From NCBI RefSeq assembly GCF_003968655.1, contig NZ_RXYK01000011.1, forward strand, positions 1 through 64,000: a stretch of 64,000 bases of DNA, read 5' to 3'. Position numbers and translations under genes: made by a program. Under the pieces are notes generated by a model. The model was not told where the DNA came from. It searched no databases and worked only from the letters and a program-made list of their open reading frames with translations. The stretch is from Chlorobium phaeovibrioides (GTDB taxonomy: Bacteria > Bacteroidota > Chlorobiia > Chlorobiales > Chlorobiaceae). Of the stretch, positions 1-9,905 are shown in pieces (within the stretch, counting starts at the first letter, position 1; each line of letters opens with the position of its first letter).

Positions 1-3000
1 GTCACATTCACAACAGCTGACTGTGCTCCTGTCGTGCCGCCATCGCCATCCGTTACCGTAATACTCAAGGTGCGGCTCGCTGTCGGGGTATCGTCGTTGT
101 TGTAGAATGTCAACGACTGCAGAAGAGCGTCAACATTCGTCGGCGTGGCGCTGCTGTTGAAGGTGATGACAAGGTCCTCTCCGGATCCTGTCGTGCCTGT
201 CGTGGTCCCGATCGTCCCGATGGTCGTCCATGTTGAACCATTGCCAACCTGCACATCAGTTCCGGAGCGCTGGATTGCACCCGACACATTCATCACGCTT
301 GTCGCTATCGACACCACATCTTCACTATCCAGACCGCTTACCGTCAGCGTGCCGCCATCCAGATTCACGGAATCCACATCACCAAAGATGAGATCACCAT
401 CCATCAACGATGCCACAGCGTTCTCGAGAACCGTGCTTGCGTCCAGTCCCGTCAATGTCGGCGCGTCATTTATGCCGGTTACTGTGATGACCAGTTGCCC
501 CGTATCCGTTCCACCCTGACCATCGGATATAGTGTATGTGAATATGTCCTCGGCTGTAACACTTGCCGCAAGTGCATCTGCAGCCGCCTGATCAGCCACA
601 TAGCTATAACTGCCGTTACTGCCTACTGTCAGACTCCCGTATTCAGCCCTCAAGACACTTCCGACAACACCTGCCGCACCCGAAGAACCCAGCCGTATGC
701 CTATAACGCTCAATGTACCGCCGTCATCATCGCTGTCAGTAGTTCCGTCAGTCAGGACATTACCGGACACTGCAGCGTCTTCCGCAACTGCTTTTGCGTC
801 ATCAGAGGCTACCGGGTTGACATTCGCTACTGCCCCTGTGGCAGTGGTGATGATATCATAAGACCCCGTCCAACTGCCATAGGAATATGTAGTAACTCCA
901 TTGTTTGTCCCCGATGCATAAGAATCCTGTCCCGGAAGTATCTGGATGGTCACGCTTGCTGATGTATACGCCCCGATCTCATACCAGAGCGCAGGCCCTA
1001 TGCTCGAATCATCGGTATATATGTAACTCCCCCATACTGAGCCTGATGGAACGGAACCCGATGAGTTGCTGAGACTCATCGAATAATATGTCCATACTGT
1101 GTTTCGATAGGTATTGGTATAAAATGTATCAGTCAAATTCATAGCACCTAAATCAACAACCGAAACAACATCAACATTCACCATCAAGGCACTGCTTGAC
1201 AGCGAACTGCCATCCCATGCCTTGATGGTGAATGCGGCGAGGTTACCATTGGCATCTGTAGTGGGCGTCCACACAAGACTTTCACCGTTTGAAAGCAGCG
1301 TCTCCCCCTCCCTTACCGCACTCCCGTCTTTGGTAAGCGTGCCGCTCGTTACCGATTCAATACGAAACGACAGGGTATCACCCTCAACATCAGCCTCGTT
1401 GGTTGCCGCCGCAAGAGTTGCGTAACTTACGACATAAGGAATGTCTTCTATGCCTCCAGCCAGATTTTTTACTTCTGTCAGCGTCGGTGCCTCATTGACA
1501 TCAGTAACCGTTACCGCGACCGCTTGATCAACATGAAGCGAGCCATCACTGGCCCGGACAGTGACTTCATAGACATTGTTACCGCCATTATCCGCTGGCG
1601 ATTCATAATTCGGGGCAGTGACGAAGGTGAGCACTCCGGTGCTGCTGTTGATTGCAAACTGCGCTTGATCAGCACCGTCAACGACACTGTATGTGAGCGT
1701 TGTACCTTCGACATCGGTAGCAGCAACGGTCTGCACCGCAGTCTGATTCTCAGCAGCAGACACCGATACAGGTGAACTGAAAACCGGCACATCGTTGACC
1801 CCGGTCACGGCAATTACCGCCTGCAGGCTCGAGCTCAGCGTCCCGTCGGTCACGCTGACCCTCAACGCACGAGATACCGTGCTGTCCTGAGCGGCAGTGT
1901 AGGTAATCTTGCCAGCCGTTCCGAAATAGGTATTCAAGTCTGCAGCACTGCCTGCGAATGTCCTCGCGGTTCCGCTGCCCCCGATGGTGATGCCGGTTCC
2001 GGTGGAACCTGCAATCGTGCCGTCGTCTACACTGAGCGTTACGGTCAGCGTGTCCCCATCGATATCAGCGAATGGTGTGCCGGTAAAGGTGAGATTGCCG
2101 GCAACATCTTCGGTCACGGTGAATGAGGGCACGACACCCGCACTGGAAACCACCCGTGCATTGTTGTAATCCGCCCAGATGAATGCCCCCGTAAGCGGGT
2201 TCCTCGTCAAATAGGTCGCATTGCCGATTGCAGCAGTATCGCCCAGGGCGGGCGTCTGCATGGTCCAGCTACCGCCCCCGTCGACGGAACTGTTGTCGTA
2301 GACGAAACTGCCGTCAATGAGGCTGTAGACCCTATAGCCGGCATTAATGCTCATCACATACAGATACTGGCCGTCAGAAGCCGCACCATGGCTATCCTTC
2401 GGAAACTCAACGGTATCGTATATAGTAATATCCTGGACATGAGTAAGAGTCAGTCCATCGTCAGACACTGAGTACAAACGGACCAGGGTATCATAGTTTC
2501 CATCCTGCTGACCCAGCACCCCGATCCGGCCATCGGGAGTGGTGAAGAGGTTTCCGTGCATCCACCAATCACCAATCAACAGGGGATGGCCCTCCGGAAC
2601 GGTTACGCTGGAAACTGCTGCGGTTGACCAGTTGGAAGTGGCAATGCGATAGAGTCCATTGTTAGAATCAGAATTAACATTATAACTCCTGAAGTATATG
2701 GCCCCGTCAAGGTAGACCATCTGGTTCCAGCCCACAGGAAGCTCCGCAACTTCGCGGGTATCAACCATTGTCCCCTCCATGGTGAAGCGGACGATAGTTA
2801 AAGAAGACGCGCCGCTATCGTCAGCGATGTACATATAGGTGCCATCGGTGGCAATACCACGAATGGCGATGCCGGAGGCAGGGCTCCCGTCTGCATTTTT
2901 CAGGGCGATGCCTGTCGAGCTTGCCTGCTGGATAAGATCGGAATCGGGATACAGGAACAGCGGGTCATTAGCTCCAGTGAAATTGACAGTATATGTCTGA

Positions 3001-6000
3001 GTGGCTGTAAGCGACCCGTCGCTCACGCTAACCGTAAAACTGTCCGATGGGGCCGCACCGGCAGGGAGCGCATCAACACTGGCCACAACGGGTACGAACA
3101 GGTACTTGCCAGTAGTGCTTTCGATGTATATGGTTCCATAGCTACCGGCCTTGCTGACATCGTAGGTTACGCCTCCGGATGTATAGCCGCCACCCGTGGT
3201 ACCGGAACTCACCCCGTAAGTCAATGTGGTACCAGCGTCCAAATCATTGCCCGACAGTTGCCCAGACAGGCCACTCGTTGAACCAAGGGTGCTGCTGTTA
3301 GCCATATCGGCAACTCCCCCTGCGGACACGGAAGAGATGAGCGGAGCATCGTTCATTCCGTTCACGGTAAACACCAGTTCTGCCGTATCGGTCAGGCCCC
3401 CGTCAGAAACCGAATAGGTAAAAGTATCCGTTGCAGACAATCCGACGGCAATAGCATCTGCCGCACTTGTATCAGCGCTGTATGAATACGAACCGTCCGC
3501 GTTGATGGTCAAGGTCCCGTAGGTACCGGCAAGCGATTGACCCACTGTACCCGACGTACCGGAATCGGCCTCCGTCCCGGTCCTGATGGCACTCACCGAG
3601 AGCTGGTTCACGAGCGTGGGGGAACCGGCCAGTGTCAGATCATAGTCGCCGCTCTCCGACGTCACGGTTCCGTCCTGAGCCCCGGACATGTCCCAATGGG
3701 CCGTTCGGGTGGTTGTGCCGTCACCGGCAGTGATACTCACGCCATAATAGGTGCCGCTGAACACCTGGGAGGTGCTCCAGCCGCCGCCGACGCTGTCCTG
3801 CTCCTGACCCAGAACCAGCACGCCGTCAGAACCAAGCGAAGAGTTGGTAAAATGGGTCGTCAAGCTTTTCTGGACGCCGTCCAGGTAAAAAGCGGTTGCC
3901 CCGGTGGCGCTTATCCAGGTAAAACGCAGAGTATGGACATTGCCGTCCAGAAGTTCCGCGCTGGTTATGCCGGAATCGTTTAAAGCGGTATTACCGAACC
4001 ACCAGTCCAAGCTCCCGGAACTGCCGTAATTAGCATCGAAAAGCAACTCATTAGTACTACCGGTTGCGGCGGCATAAGAGAATATGGGCGCGTCGCCGCT
4101 ACTGTCGGTGCTGGAGAATATTATCGATATATCAAGTGATGTTGCTCCGCCGAGCAGCGTCGTCCCCGCAGGTCTTTCGTCAAAAACCAGCCCCTGATTG
4201 GTCGTAGAGCCGTTGTTGACCGTTATCCCCGTGGTCTGGAAATCCCGGTCCGTATCGTTCAGGAAAACATTGCCGGTACCCGTTGCGTCCTCACTGACGG
4301 CTGCCGAATCAGCACCCGCGACCGGCGCGTCGTTGGTGGCGGCGACGCTCACCAACTTGGTTACGACCACCGAACCGACCGATCCGTCATTCACCACGAA
4401 CGAAACCGTCCTGGTGCTTTCGGTCGGCGTCTCACTCGTGTTGCGGTAGGTCACCGCACGCAGGGCCGCCTGCATCTGCGCAGCAGTAACCCCTCCTGAG
4501 GAACTCAAGGTCAGTACGCCCGTGGCCGAGTCGTAACTGCCCGTCAGGTCTCCCATCGTCGAACTGTCGTTCGCGAATGCCAATATATCTTCACCACTCT
4601 TGAAATTACCCGTGATCGACACCGTAGCACCGGTCAGTATTTCGCCCGAGCGGGCGAAAACCGTAATGCCTTCGTCGATCTTCTTCGCATCAGCGGAAGA
4701 CGACGCCGAAGCGGATTCTGTAAAGGCCGTCGTCCCGGCGCTTGCCGTTACCGCAGGGGCGTTGACACCGAGGGTAACGAGACTTAAACTTCCGAGACCT
4801 GCCAGCGTCACGGTATTGGCTGTCGCGTCCACCGTACCGCCAATAAACATCCAGGTCGAACCGCTGTCTGTTGAGGTGTACAGCTTGAGGTCACTTTCGC
4901 TCAGGCCGTTCAGTTCCTGATCGTCGTAGTGGAATACGAGAGTGGCGTTCAGGCCTGTATTGGTGATCGGGGTAAGGGTATAGGAGCGTTTGAGGGTGAC
5001 TGGTTCGGTATCTGCAACATGGGTGCGGGTGATGATGGTGCTCCCCATATCGGCTACGGTAGTGATCTCGGCCCCAAGACCGGCAACATCCACTCCGCTG
5101 ATGTTGCTGAGGGTGCGGGTTGTGGTGATGCTTCCGGAAGTACCGTAAGCTCTTCCGCCGTCTTCGACCAGCATGGCGCTGCCGCCGAGGGTGATGACCT
5201 GCCCGTTGAGATCGAGGTCGTTCTCCAGGATCAGGGAACCGTTGACCGTAAGGTTTGCCGAGAGGGTGAATGTGGCCCCGGTTCCGAGCAGGAAATTGTT
5301 GACGGTTGCAGCGGAACTCAGCGTCGGGCTTGAGCTGCCTGCATAGGAATAGATACCGACATTGTCCGTGGAAACGGGAACGCTGCCGAGACTCCAGTTC
5401 GTTGCCATCGCCCAGGCGGTCGAAGAGGTGTTCAGCCAGGTATTGAATGCCACGGAAGCCACCCAGTCGGTCACCGAATCCATGTTGACGAGGGTGCCGT
5501 CATGCCCTCCGCCCGAAAAGTCCTGCAGGACGGAGCCGGAACTGTTGTCGAAGTTGTAATAGGCTGCCAGCCCGCTTTCGTTGCCGGTGAGGCTGCGCAT
5601 CATTGTATCGCGCAGCTCGGAGGCGCTGAGAGCCTTGTCCCATAGGCGGAACTCGTCGATCCGACCATTGAAAAACTGAGCGATGTTGTTACTGTCCGTC
5701 CTCGAGGCGCCTATGTAGAAATAGTCGAGCTGCATCAGGTTCTCGCCGAGCGTGAACATACCGGCAGATACCCCGTCAATATAGAGCGTGTGGACGGAGC
5801 CGGACTTCACCGCCGTGACATTGTGCCACCGCCCGTCGTCCACCCTTACCGTAGAGGTCACCGACCCTTGAGTATCGGGATATATCGTTCTGACGATGAA
5901 GGTGAGGGTCCCGTCGCTGTTGACGCACAGGTCGAGGTATTTTTCGTCGGCGGTGTTCTCGCGGGCGTAGAAGATGCTCTGGTTCAAGGCCGTATCGGCA

Positions 6001-9000
6001 GGCTTCACCCAGGCGCTGATCGTGTAGTCGGAATCATAATTGCTGCCGTAGAAATCGGTGAAGGAACCGAGATTGACATAGTCATTCGTCCCGTCGAAAT
6101 CCAGCGCATTCTTCGGTCCGAACTGGGCGGCGGAGGTTACCCGGTCGGCATCATCCATATTGAGCAATGTGCCGTCGGCGCCCCCTCTGGCATCATATAA
6201 CAATGTTCCGGAGCTCTCATTGAAACGGTAGTACGCTACAAGGTCGCCGCCACTGACAACCATATCCGGCAGTTCCCGGTACATGTACTCGCGGATTTCG
6301 GCTTCGCTGCGGGCGGTGTCCCAGATTTGAAACTCATCGATCTGACCATCAAAGTATCGATCATTGCCGTTAAAAGCGCGACCGATGGTGAAGCCATCTT
6401 TTGGCGTAAATGCAGCAACGCCTGTCTTTTCCCCTACCAGTAGGCCATTGACATAGACTTTGATATAGTTGTCTGCAGTCGTAGCGTCGGCACTGACAAC
6501 CATTGATACATGCGACCAATCATTCGCAGGGATCAGGGAAGTGTCTATCCTGACCGAAGACCAAACCTGTTCAACTCCCGTGCCAATGGTGAACACTATT
6601 CCGGCACCTTCTGGTTCAGCACTATTATATAGCCCAAAATTAATGCCGGCCGTGCCGCCGCTTGCCAAAGAGTCATAATGATCCCCGGCAATCCCTCTGT
6701 AGTTTGTCCATGCGCCATCAGGGTTGACCCAGGCAGAGATTGTGAACGTGTTGCCGAGCGTCGTTTGATTAATTCCCAGATCGACATAGTCATCCACTCC
6801 GTCAAAATCCAGCGCCTGATTGCCATCCAGTATGCTCACGAGGACTTCTCTCGGGGCTGAGGTCAGCGAACCGTCGCTAACCTCATAGAAAAAGGTGTCG
6901 ATGCCGGTAGCAGCAGCATTCGGCGTATAGGTGAACGCGCCCGCAGCAGCATCAGTCCATGTCAGCGTACCTTTCAATGGAGCACGGGTCGTGCTGAAGG
7001 TAAGGGTGCCGGAAGTATCAACATCATAGGCAGGAAGGATCCCTGTCCCTTGATCGGTCACCAGGGTATCGATGTAGTAGTTTGTGACGAACTGCGGGTT
7101 GCCGGAAAGAGTGCCGGTATAGGTCCCGTTGGAGCTCTTTATGGTCGATGACCCCTGTTCATCGAGGCGGAAGTTGGCAACGAGGTTTGCGGTAGTGCTG
7201 GCCAGGCGTGAGGACATTGCAGCTGCTATTTCCGCTGCCGAACGGGCGACATTCCATATGCGCACATCATCAATCATCCCCTTGAATTCACTGACAACGG
7301 CACCGTCATATTGGTATTCCGCACCTATTATGAGAGGGGTACTGTCTCCTCCTACTGGATTTGAGCTATAGGAAATTGCCTCCCCCAACTTGACACCATC
7401 AACCAGAAAAGTAAGCGTCTTGTTCGCAGCATCCCTTACGAAGGAATAATGATGCCACTCTCCGGCATTGACAGACGCCGCAATGGTTGAGGTCAGCGTA
7501 ACATTCGTGCCTGTACCATACTCCCAGAAAACATTCAGGGTCTTGTCGGTGTTGATCCTGAACAGGTATAGGATATTGTTCGAACTCTGGCTGTTGTCAA
7601 TACTGCCTAACCCCTGCAGAACCAGAGTACTTGGTGCGGAATTATGGTCCAGAGACTCGAAGTTTGCCCAGGTTTCTACCGTCAGGTCTCCGGTTATCTG
7701 CAGGGCGGCATTAGCGCCGGCGTTCACATAGTCATCTGTCCCGTCGAACACCAGCCCCATGCCGGTGGCTCGCTGCACGGGAGAAGCCGCGGTCGTTAAG
7801 GATGCTCCACCGTAAAGTGTTCCATTGAGACGGCTCGGACTGGAATCGACCGCCACACTGCCGCCGGCGTCGTTGAAGGTGTAATAGGCCTCGAGACCCG
7901 CTTCCGAACCATTCAGCTCGGTGTTCATGGTCGCGGCGATTTCTGCTCCGGAAAGTTCTCGTGAATAGATGCGCAGGTCGTCTATCCGGCCGTCGAAGAA
8001 ATAGTTCGATGAATACTCCCAGCGCCCGATGGCGGCCGATGAGGTGACATTTTGCGAAACAGAGCTTCCCAGAACCTGCGTCAACGTCTGCTCTACGCCG
8101 TTGAGGTACAGCTTAGACTGCGTGATGTCCCCGTTATTGAAAACTGCCGCCACATGTACCCACCGGTTCTCGAGACCGATCGAACTGATACCCCATATAT
8201 CGCTTGTCCCCGAATTGAATCCGAAATAATTCGAGGCGAAATAAAGGTCGTACGGAACATCCCATCCGAACGGCATGCCGCCTGCCCCGTCCCAGTTCAT
8301 CCAGAACGCCACCGTCGTCTTGGCATTGGCGGTCGTCGTGTCCACACCGAGCCCTGACAGGGCGACATAATCATCTGCTCCGTCAAGCACCAGCGCACCG
8401 GCACGCTCCGACACGGGAGCACTTTCAGAGGTCCTGTCGGTAGAAACAAAGTTGGTCAAGGTGCCGTTGTTGGCTGAAGGACTCCGGTCATACGCCGTTG
8501 TTCCTGAGGGCTCTTCAAAGTCCCAGGACCCCACAAGCCCCTGTTCGGTGCCGGAAAGGCGGGAATAGAGGCTGGTGGTGATTTCGGTATCGGTACGGGC
8601 ATCGCTCCAGATACGGACTTCATCGATAAGTCCATTGAAATGGGTGCCGGCGGGACGGCCCCCTATGGTAAGCGGTTCAGTCGTTGGCTCAGGCTGACCG
8701 GCAAAAGTGCTGGCAGCATAGGTCGAACTCACACCCGCCTCGCTGGTAAGGATTACCTTGAGCGAAGTACCGCTCTTGATGAACGCCAGATGGCTCCACT
8801 GGTCCACAGGTGCATCAAGGCCGGTATCGACCCAGACCCAATCAAGTGAGGCGTCGTCGTCATTGAGCGCATAGTAAATGCTTCCATCTTGACGCCACGC
8901 TATTTCATAACTGTTTTCCTTATTAAGAATCATCCCCCCATCTGTACTGCTGGAACCGCTCCCCTGCGGCATAATCCAGGCCTCGATGGTGAATGAACCG

Positions 9001-9905
9001 GAAAGATCCAGGGCGTCGGAATCAGCTACGACTACCTTATCATTCACTCCGTCAAAATCAAGAGCCTGACCGGACCCTACAGCGGGTGCATTGTCGCCAA
9101 GGATCCCGCTATAGTCGTCCGACACAATCACATCTGCATCAATCGTACCCACCTCATGTTCGAGTTCCCAGTCACCACCGAGTGCTGCCGAGCCAGTATC
9201 ATCAGTTGATGCGGCAACATCCGCTCCGGTGATTTGGCTGAAACGCAGAACGAAATCACTGTCCTGACCGATGTCGCAGCCATAGAGCAGTATGTCTCCG
9301 TCGGCCGAGAGTGAACGCCCGATGGCGGTAAGCTGCGAAGCGTAGAAGTCTATGGTATCTGTGCTGAGTGTGTCGCTGCCGATCCTGAGGGAACCCGAAG
9401 TACCATGGCTGAGGATATGCACGGCGTCGATATCCGTCCGGGTGTTGAGGATTTCGGTGATCTGGGCGATGCCGGAACTGCCGGCGTCAATCCGGTACAC
9501 CTCAACCCTGTCAGGCAGGCCGGAGACGAGGCTGTCGGCCTCAGGAACCGAGGCGTCGACGAACGCTATTTCATGGCGGGCATCAGCGCTGCCGTCTGCA
9601 GCGGGAACAATGTCAAGCGGATGAACTTCTGCTGCAGCATCTAACGGGGAGGCAGCTGCATCAGCGCTGTCAGCCGTATCGTAAGTATCAGCCTGCGTTT
9701 CAGGGCTGTCCGTGGTCGCATCCTCGGCATCGGCCGTCGGCTCCACCTGCGCGCGTTCAACAGTACCAGCATCGCTGTCGGCCGTAAGGGCTTCCTGAAT
9801 GAGGTCGCCGGCAAGCACTGCAGCGGCAGCATCAAGGAGTATGCGAGGTTCAAGGGCAAGAAACATCCCTTTACCGCGCCTTTTGTTGTCAAGCGGACCG
9901 CTCAT
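1..9905 (-). CDS. Giant surface/secreted adhesin-like protein (DUF4347, LamG, cadherin/VCBS repeats), C-terminus outside window
   Basis: The frame starts at ATG 9905 and stays open to base 1, giving at least 3,301 residues. I confirmed the frame at seven separate points along it. Residues 18-28 read LEPRILLDAAA, the N-terminal motif of many giant bacterial surface proteins. An Ala/Asp/Thr-rich linker follows, then DUF4347 (about 112-266) with HILSHG (His167) and LLYGCDIG (Cys210). Then come five LamG/concanavalin-like modules with recurring DFDG..DYV starts and NGRIDEFR-type ends. After them are immunoglobulin/cadherin-like and VCBS modules (SDGSLT, VTGINDAPTL), a sixth degenerate LamG, a propeller-like segment (about 2950-2150) and an LCCL-like patch (about 1050-850). 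No cysteine-rich regions or membrane segments were seen. Known family members are exported and mediate adhesion or carbohydrate/Ca2+ binding, often by type I secretion. No secretion genes lie in this window, so export is inferred. No good Shine-Dalgarno precedes the start. Confidence 0.9.
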   Translation of the reverse strand, partial: MSGPLDNKRRGKGMFLALEPRILLDAAAAVLAGDLIQEALTADSDAGTVERAQVEPTADAEDATTDSPETQADTYDTADSADAAASPLDAAAEVHPLDIVPAADGSADARHEIAFVDASVPEADSLVSGLPDRVEVYRIDAGSSGIAQITEILNTRTDIDAVHILSHGTSGSLRIGSDTLSTDTIDFYASQLTAIGRSLSADGDILLYGCDIGQDSDFVLRFSQITGADVAASTDDTGSAALGGDWELEHEVGTIDADVIVSDDYSGILGDNAPAVGSGQALDFDGVNDKVVVADSDALDLSGSFTIEAWIMPQGSGSSSTDGGMILNKENSYEIAWRQDGSIYYALNDDDASLDWVWVDTGLDAPVDQWSHLAFIKSGTSLKVILTSEAGVSSTYAASTFAGQPEPTTEPLTIGGRPAGTHFNGLIDEVRIWSDARTDTEITTSLYSRLSGTEQGLVGSWDFEEPSGTTAYDRSPSANNGTLTNFVSTDRTSESAPVSERAGALVLDGADDYVALSGLGVDTTTANAKTTVAFWMNWDGAGGMPFGWDVPYDLYFASNYFGFNSGTSDIWGISSIGLENRWVHVAAVFNNGDITQSKLYLNGVEQTLTQVLGSSVSQNVTSSAAIGRWEYSSNYFFDGRIDDLRIYSRELSGAEIAATMNTELNGSEAGLEAYYTFNDAGGSVAVDSSPSRLNGTLYGGASLTTAASPVQRATGMGLVFDGTDDYVNAGANAALQITGDLTVETWANFESLDHNSAPSTLVLQGLGSIDNSQSSNNILYLFRINTDKTLNVFWEYGTGTNVTLTSTIAASVNAGEWHHYSFVRDAANKTLTFLVDGVKLGEAISYSSNPVGGDSTPLIIGAEYQYDGAVVSEFKGMIDDVRIWNVARSAAEIAAAMSSRLASTTANLVANFRLDEQGSSTIKSSNGTYTGTLSGNPQFVTNYYIDTLVTDQGTGILPAYDVDTSGTLTFSTTRAPLKGTLTWTDAAAGAFTYTPNAAATGIDTFFYEVSDGSLTSAPREVLVSILDGNQALDFDGVDDYVDLGINQTTLGNTFTISAWVNPDGAWTNYRGIAGDHYDSLASGGTAGINFGLYNSAEPEGAGIVFTIGTGVEQVWSSVRIDTSLIPANDWSHVSMVVSADATTADNYIKVYVNGLLVGEKTGVAAFTPKDGFTIGRAFNGNDRYFDGQIDEFQIWDTARSEAEIREYMYRELPDMVVSGGDLVAYYRFNESSGTLLYDARGGADGTLLNMDDADRVTSAAQFGPKNALDFDGTNDYVNLGSFTDFYGSNYDSDYTISAWVKPADTALNQSIFYARENTADEKYLDLCVNSDGTLTFIVRTIYPDTQGSVTSTVRVDDGRWHNVTAVKSGSVHTLYIDGVSAGMFTLGENLMQLDYFYIGASRTDSNNIAQFFNGRIDEFRLWDKALSASELRDTMMRSLTGNESGLAAYYNFDNSSGSVLQDFSGGGHDGTLVNMDSVTDWVASVAFNTWLNTSSTAWAMATNWSLGSVPVSTDNVGIYSYAGSSSPTLSSAATVNNFLLGTGATFTLSANLTVNGSLILENDLDLNGQVITLGGSAMLVEDGGRAYGTSGSITTTRTLSNISGVDVAGLGAEITTVADMGSTIITRTHVADTEPVTLKRSYTLTPITNTGLNATLVFHYDDQELNGLSESDLKLYTSTDSGSTWMFIGGTVDATANTVTLAGLGSLSLVTLGVNAPAVTASAGTTAFTESASASSSADAKKIDEGITVFARSGEILTGATVSITGNFKSGEDILAFANDSSTMGDLTGSYDSATGVLTLSSSGGVTAAQMQAALRAVTYRNTSETPTESTRTVSFVVNDGSVGSVVVTKLVSVAATNDAPVAGADSAAVSEDATGTGNVFLNDTDRDFQTTGITVNNGSTTNQGLVFDERPAGTTLLGGATSLDISIIFSSTDSSGDAPIFSYAAATGSTNELLFDANYGSSGSLDWWFGNTALNDSGITSAELLDGNVHTLRFTWISATGATAFYLDGVQKSLTTHFTNSSLGSDGVLVLGQEQDSVGGGWSTSQVFSGTYYGVSITAGDGTTTRTAHWDMSGAQDGTVTSESGDYDLTLAGSPTLVNQLSVSAIRTGTEADSGTSGTVGQSLAGTYGTLTINADGSYSYSADTSAADAIAVGLSATDTFTYSVSDGGLTDTAELVFTVNGMNDAPLISSVSAGGVADMANSSTLGSTSGLSGQLSGNDLDAGTTLTYGVSSGTTGGGYTSGGVTYDVSKAGSYGTIYIESTTGKYLFVPVVASVDALPAGAAPSDSFTVSVSDGSLTATQTYTVNFTGANDPLFLYPDSDLIQQASSTGIALKNADGSPASGIAIRGIATDGTYMYIADDSGASSLTIVRFTMEGTMVDTREVAELPVGWNQMVYLDGAIYFRSYNVNSDSNNGLYRIATSNWSTAAVSSVTVPEGHPLLIGDWWMHGNLFTTPDGRIGVLGQQDGNYDTLVRLYSVSDDGLTLTHVQDITIYDTVEFPKDSHGAASDGQYLYVMSINAGYRVYSLIDGSFVYDNSSVDGGGSWTMQTPALGDTAAIGNATYLTRNPLTGAFIWADYNNARVVSSAGVVPSFTVTEDVAGNLTFTGTPFADIDGDTLTVTLSVDDGTIAGSTGTGITIGGSGTARTFAGSAADLNTYFGTAGKITYTAAQDSTVSRALRVSVTDGTLSSSLQAVIAVTGVNDVPVFSSPVSVSAAENQTAVQTVAATDVEGTTLTYSVVDGADQAQFAINSSTGVLTFVTAPNYESPADNGGNNVYEVTVRASDGSLHVDQAVAVTVTDVNEAPTLTEVKNLAGGIEDIPYVVSYATLAAATNEADVEGDTLSFRIESVTSGTLTKDGSAVREGETLLSNGESLVWTPTTDANGNLAAFTIKAWDGSSLSSSALMVNVDVVSVVDLGAMNLTDTFYTNTYRNTVWTYYSMSLSNSSGSVPSGSVWGSYIYTDDSSIGPALWYEIGAYTSASVTIQILPGQDSYASGTNNGVTTYSYGSWTGSYDIITTATGAVANVNPVASDDAKAVAEDAAVSGNVLTDGTTDSDDDGGTLSVIGIRLGSSGAAGVVGSVLRAEYGSLTVGSNGSYSYVADQAAADALAASVTAEDIFTYTISDGQGGTDTGQLVITVTGINDAPTLTGLDASTVLENAVASLMDGDLIFGDVDSVNLDGGTLTVSGLDSEDVVSIATSVMNVSGAIQRSGTDVQVGNGSTWTTIGTIGTTTGTTGSGEDLVITFNSSATPTNVDALLQSLTFYNNDDTPTASRTLSITVTDGDGGTTGAQSAVVNV
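840..1060 (-). other. LCCL-like domain segment inside the giant protein
   Basis: The translated stretch contains VWGSYIYTDDSSIG, an alanine/tyrosine segment, VTIQILPGQDSY and NGVTTYSYGSW in the order expected for an LCCL domain (YTDDSSIC.., V.I.PGQ..Y, N GV.S..YG.W in the family). The cysteines typical of eukaryotic LCCL domains are absent; the position after SSI is Gly. It lies between a cadherin-like module and a VCBS module. The assignment rests on remembered family motifs only. Confidence 0.5.
5540..9083 (-). repeat. Array of five LamG-like modules in the giant protein
   Basis: Five diverged copies of a roughly 170-200-residue jelly-roll module lie at about 9083-8510, 8405-7870, 7755-7170, 6825-6200 and 6115-5540. 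Each begins with a variant of LDFDGxxDYV and ends with a variant of FDGRIDEVRIW followed by a helical stretch (ARSAAEIAAAMSSRL-like) and a Tyr/Phe-rich strand. The last two are nearly contiguous; a cadherin-like linker separates the third and fourth. The repeats are clear in protein but not in DNA, so the duplications are old. LamG folds typically bind glycans or Ca2+; binding is not visible from sequence. Confidence 0.8.

Noticed and set aside
145-9644. Many plus-strand and alternative-frame open frames inside the giant gene
   Set aside because: They are shadows of one minus-strand frame that encodes recognisable modules across its whole length; the alternative translations show no domain pattern.
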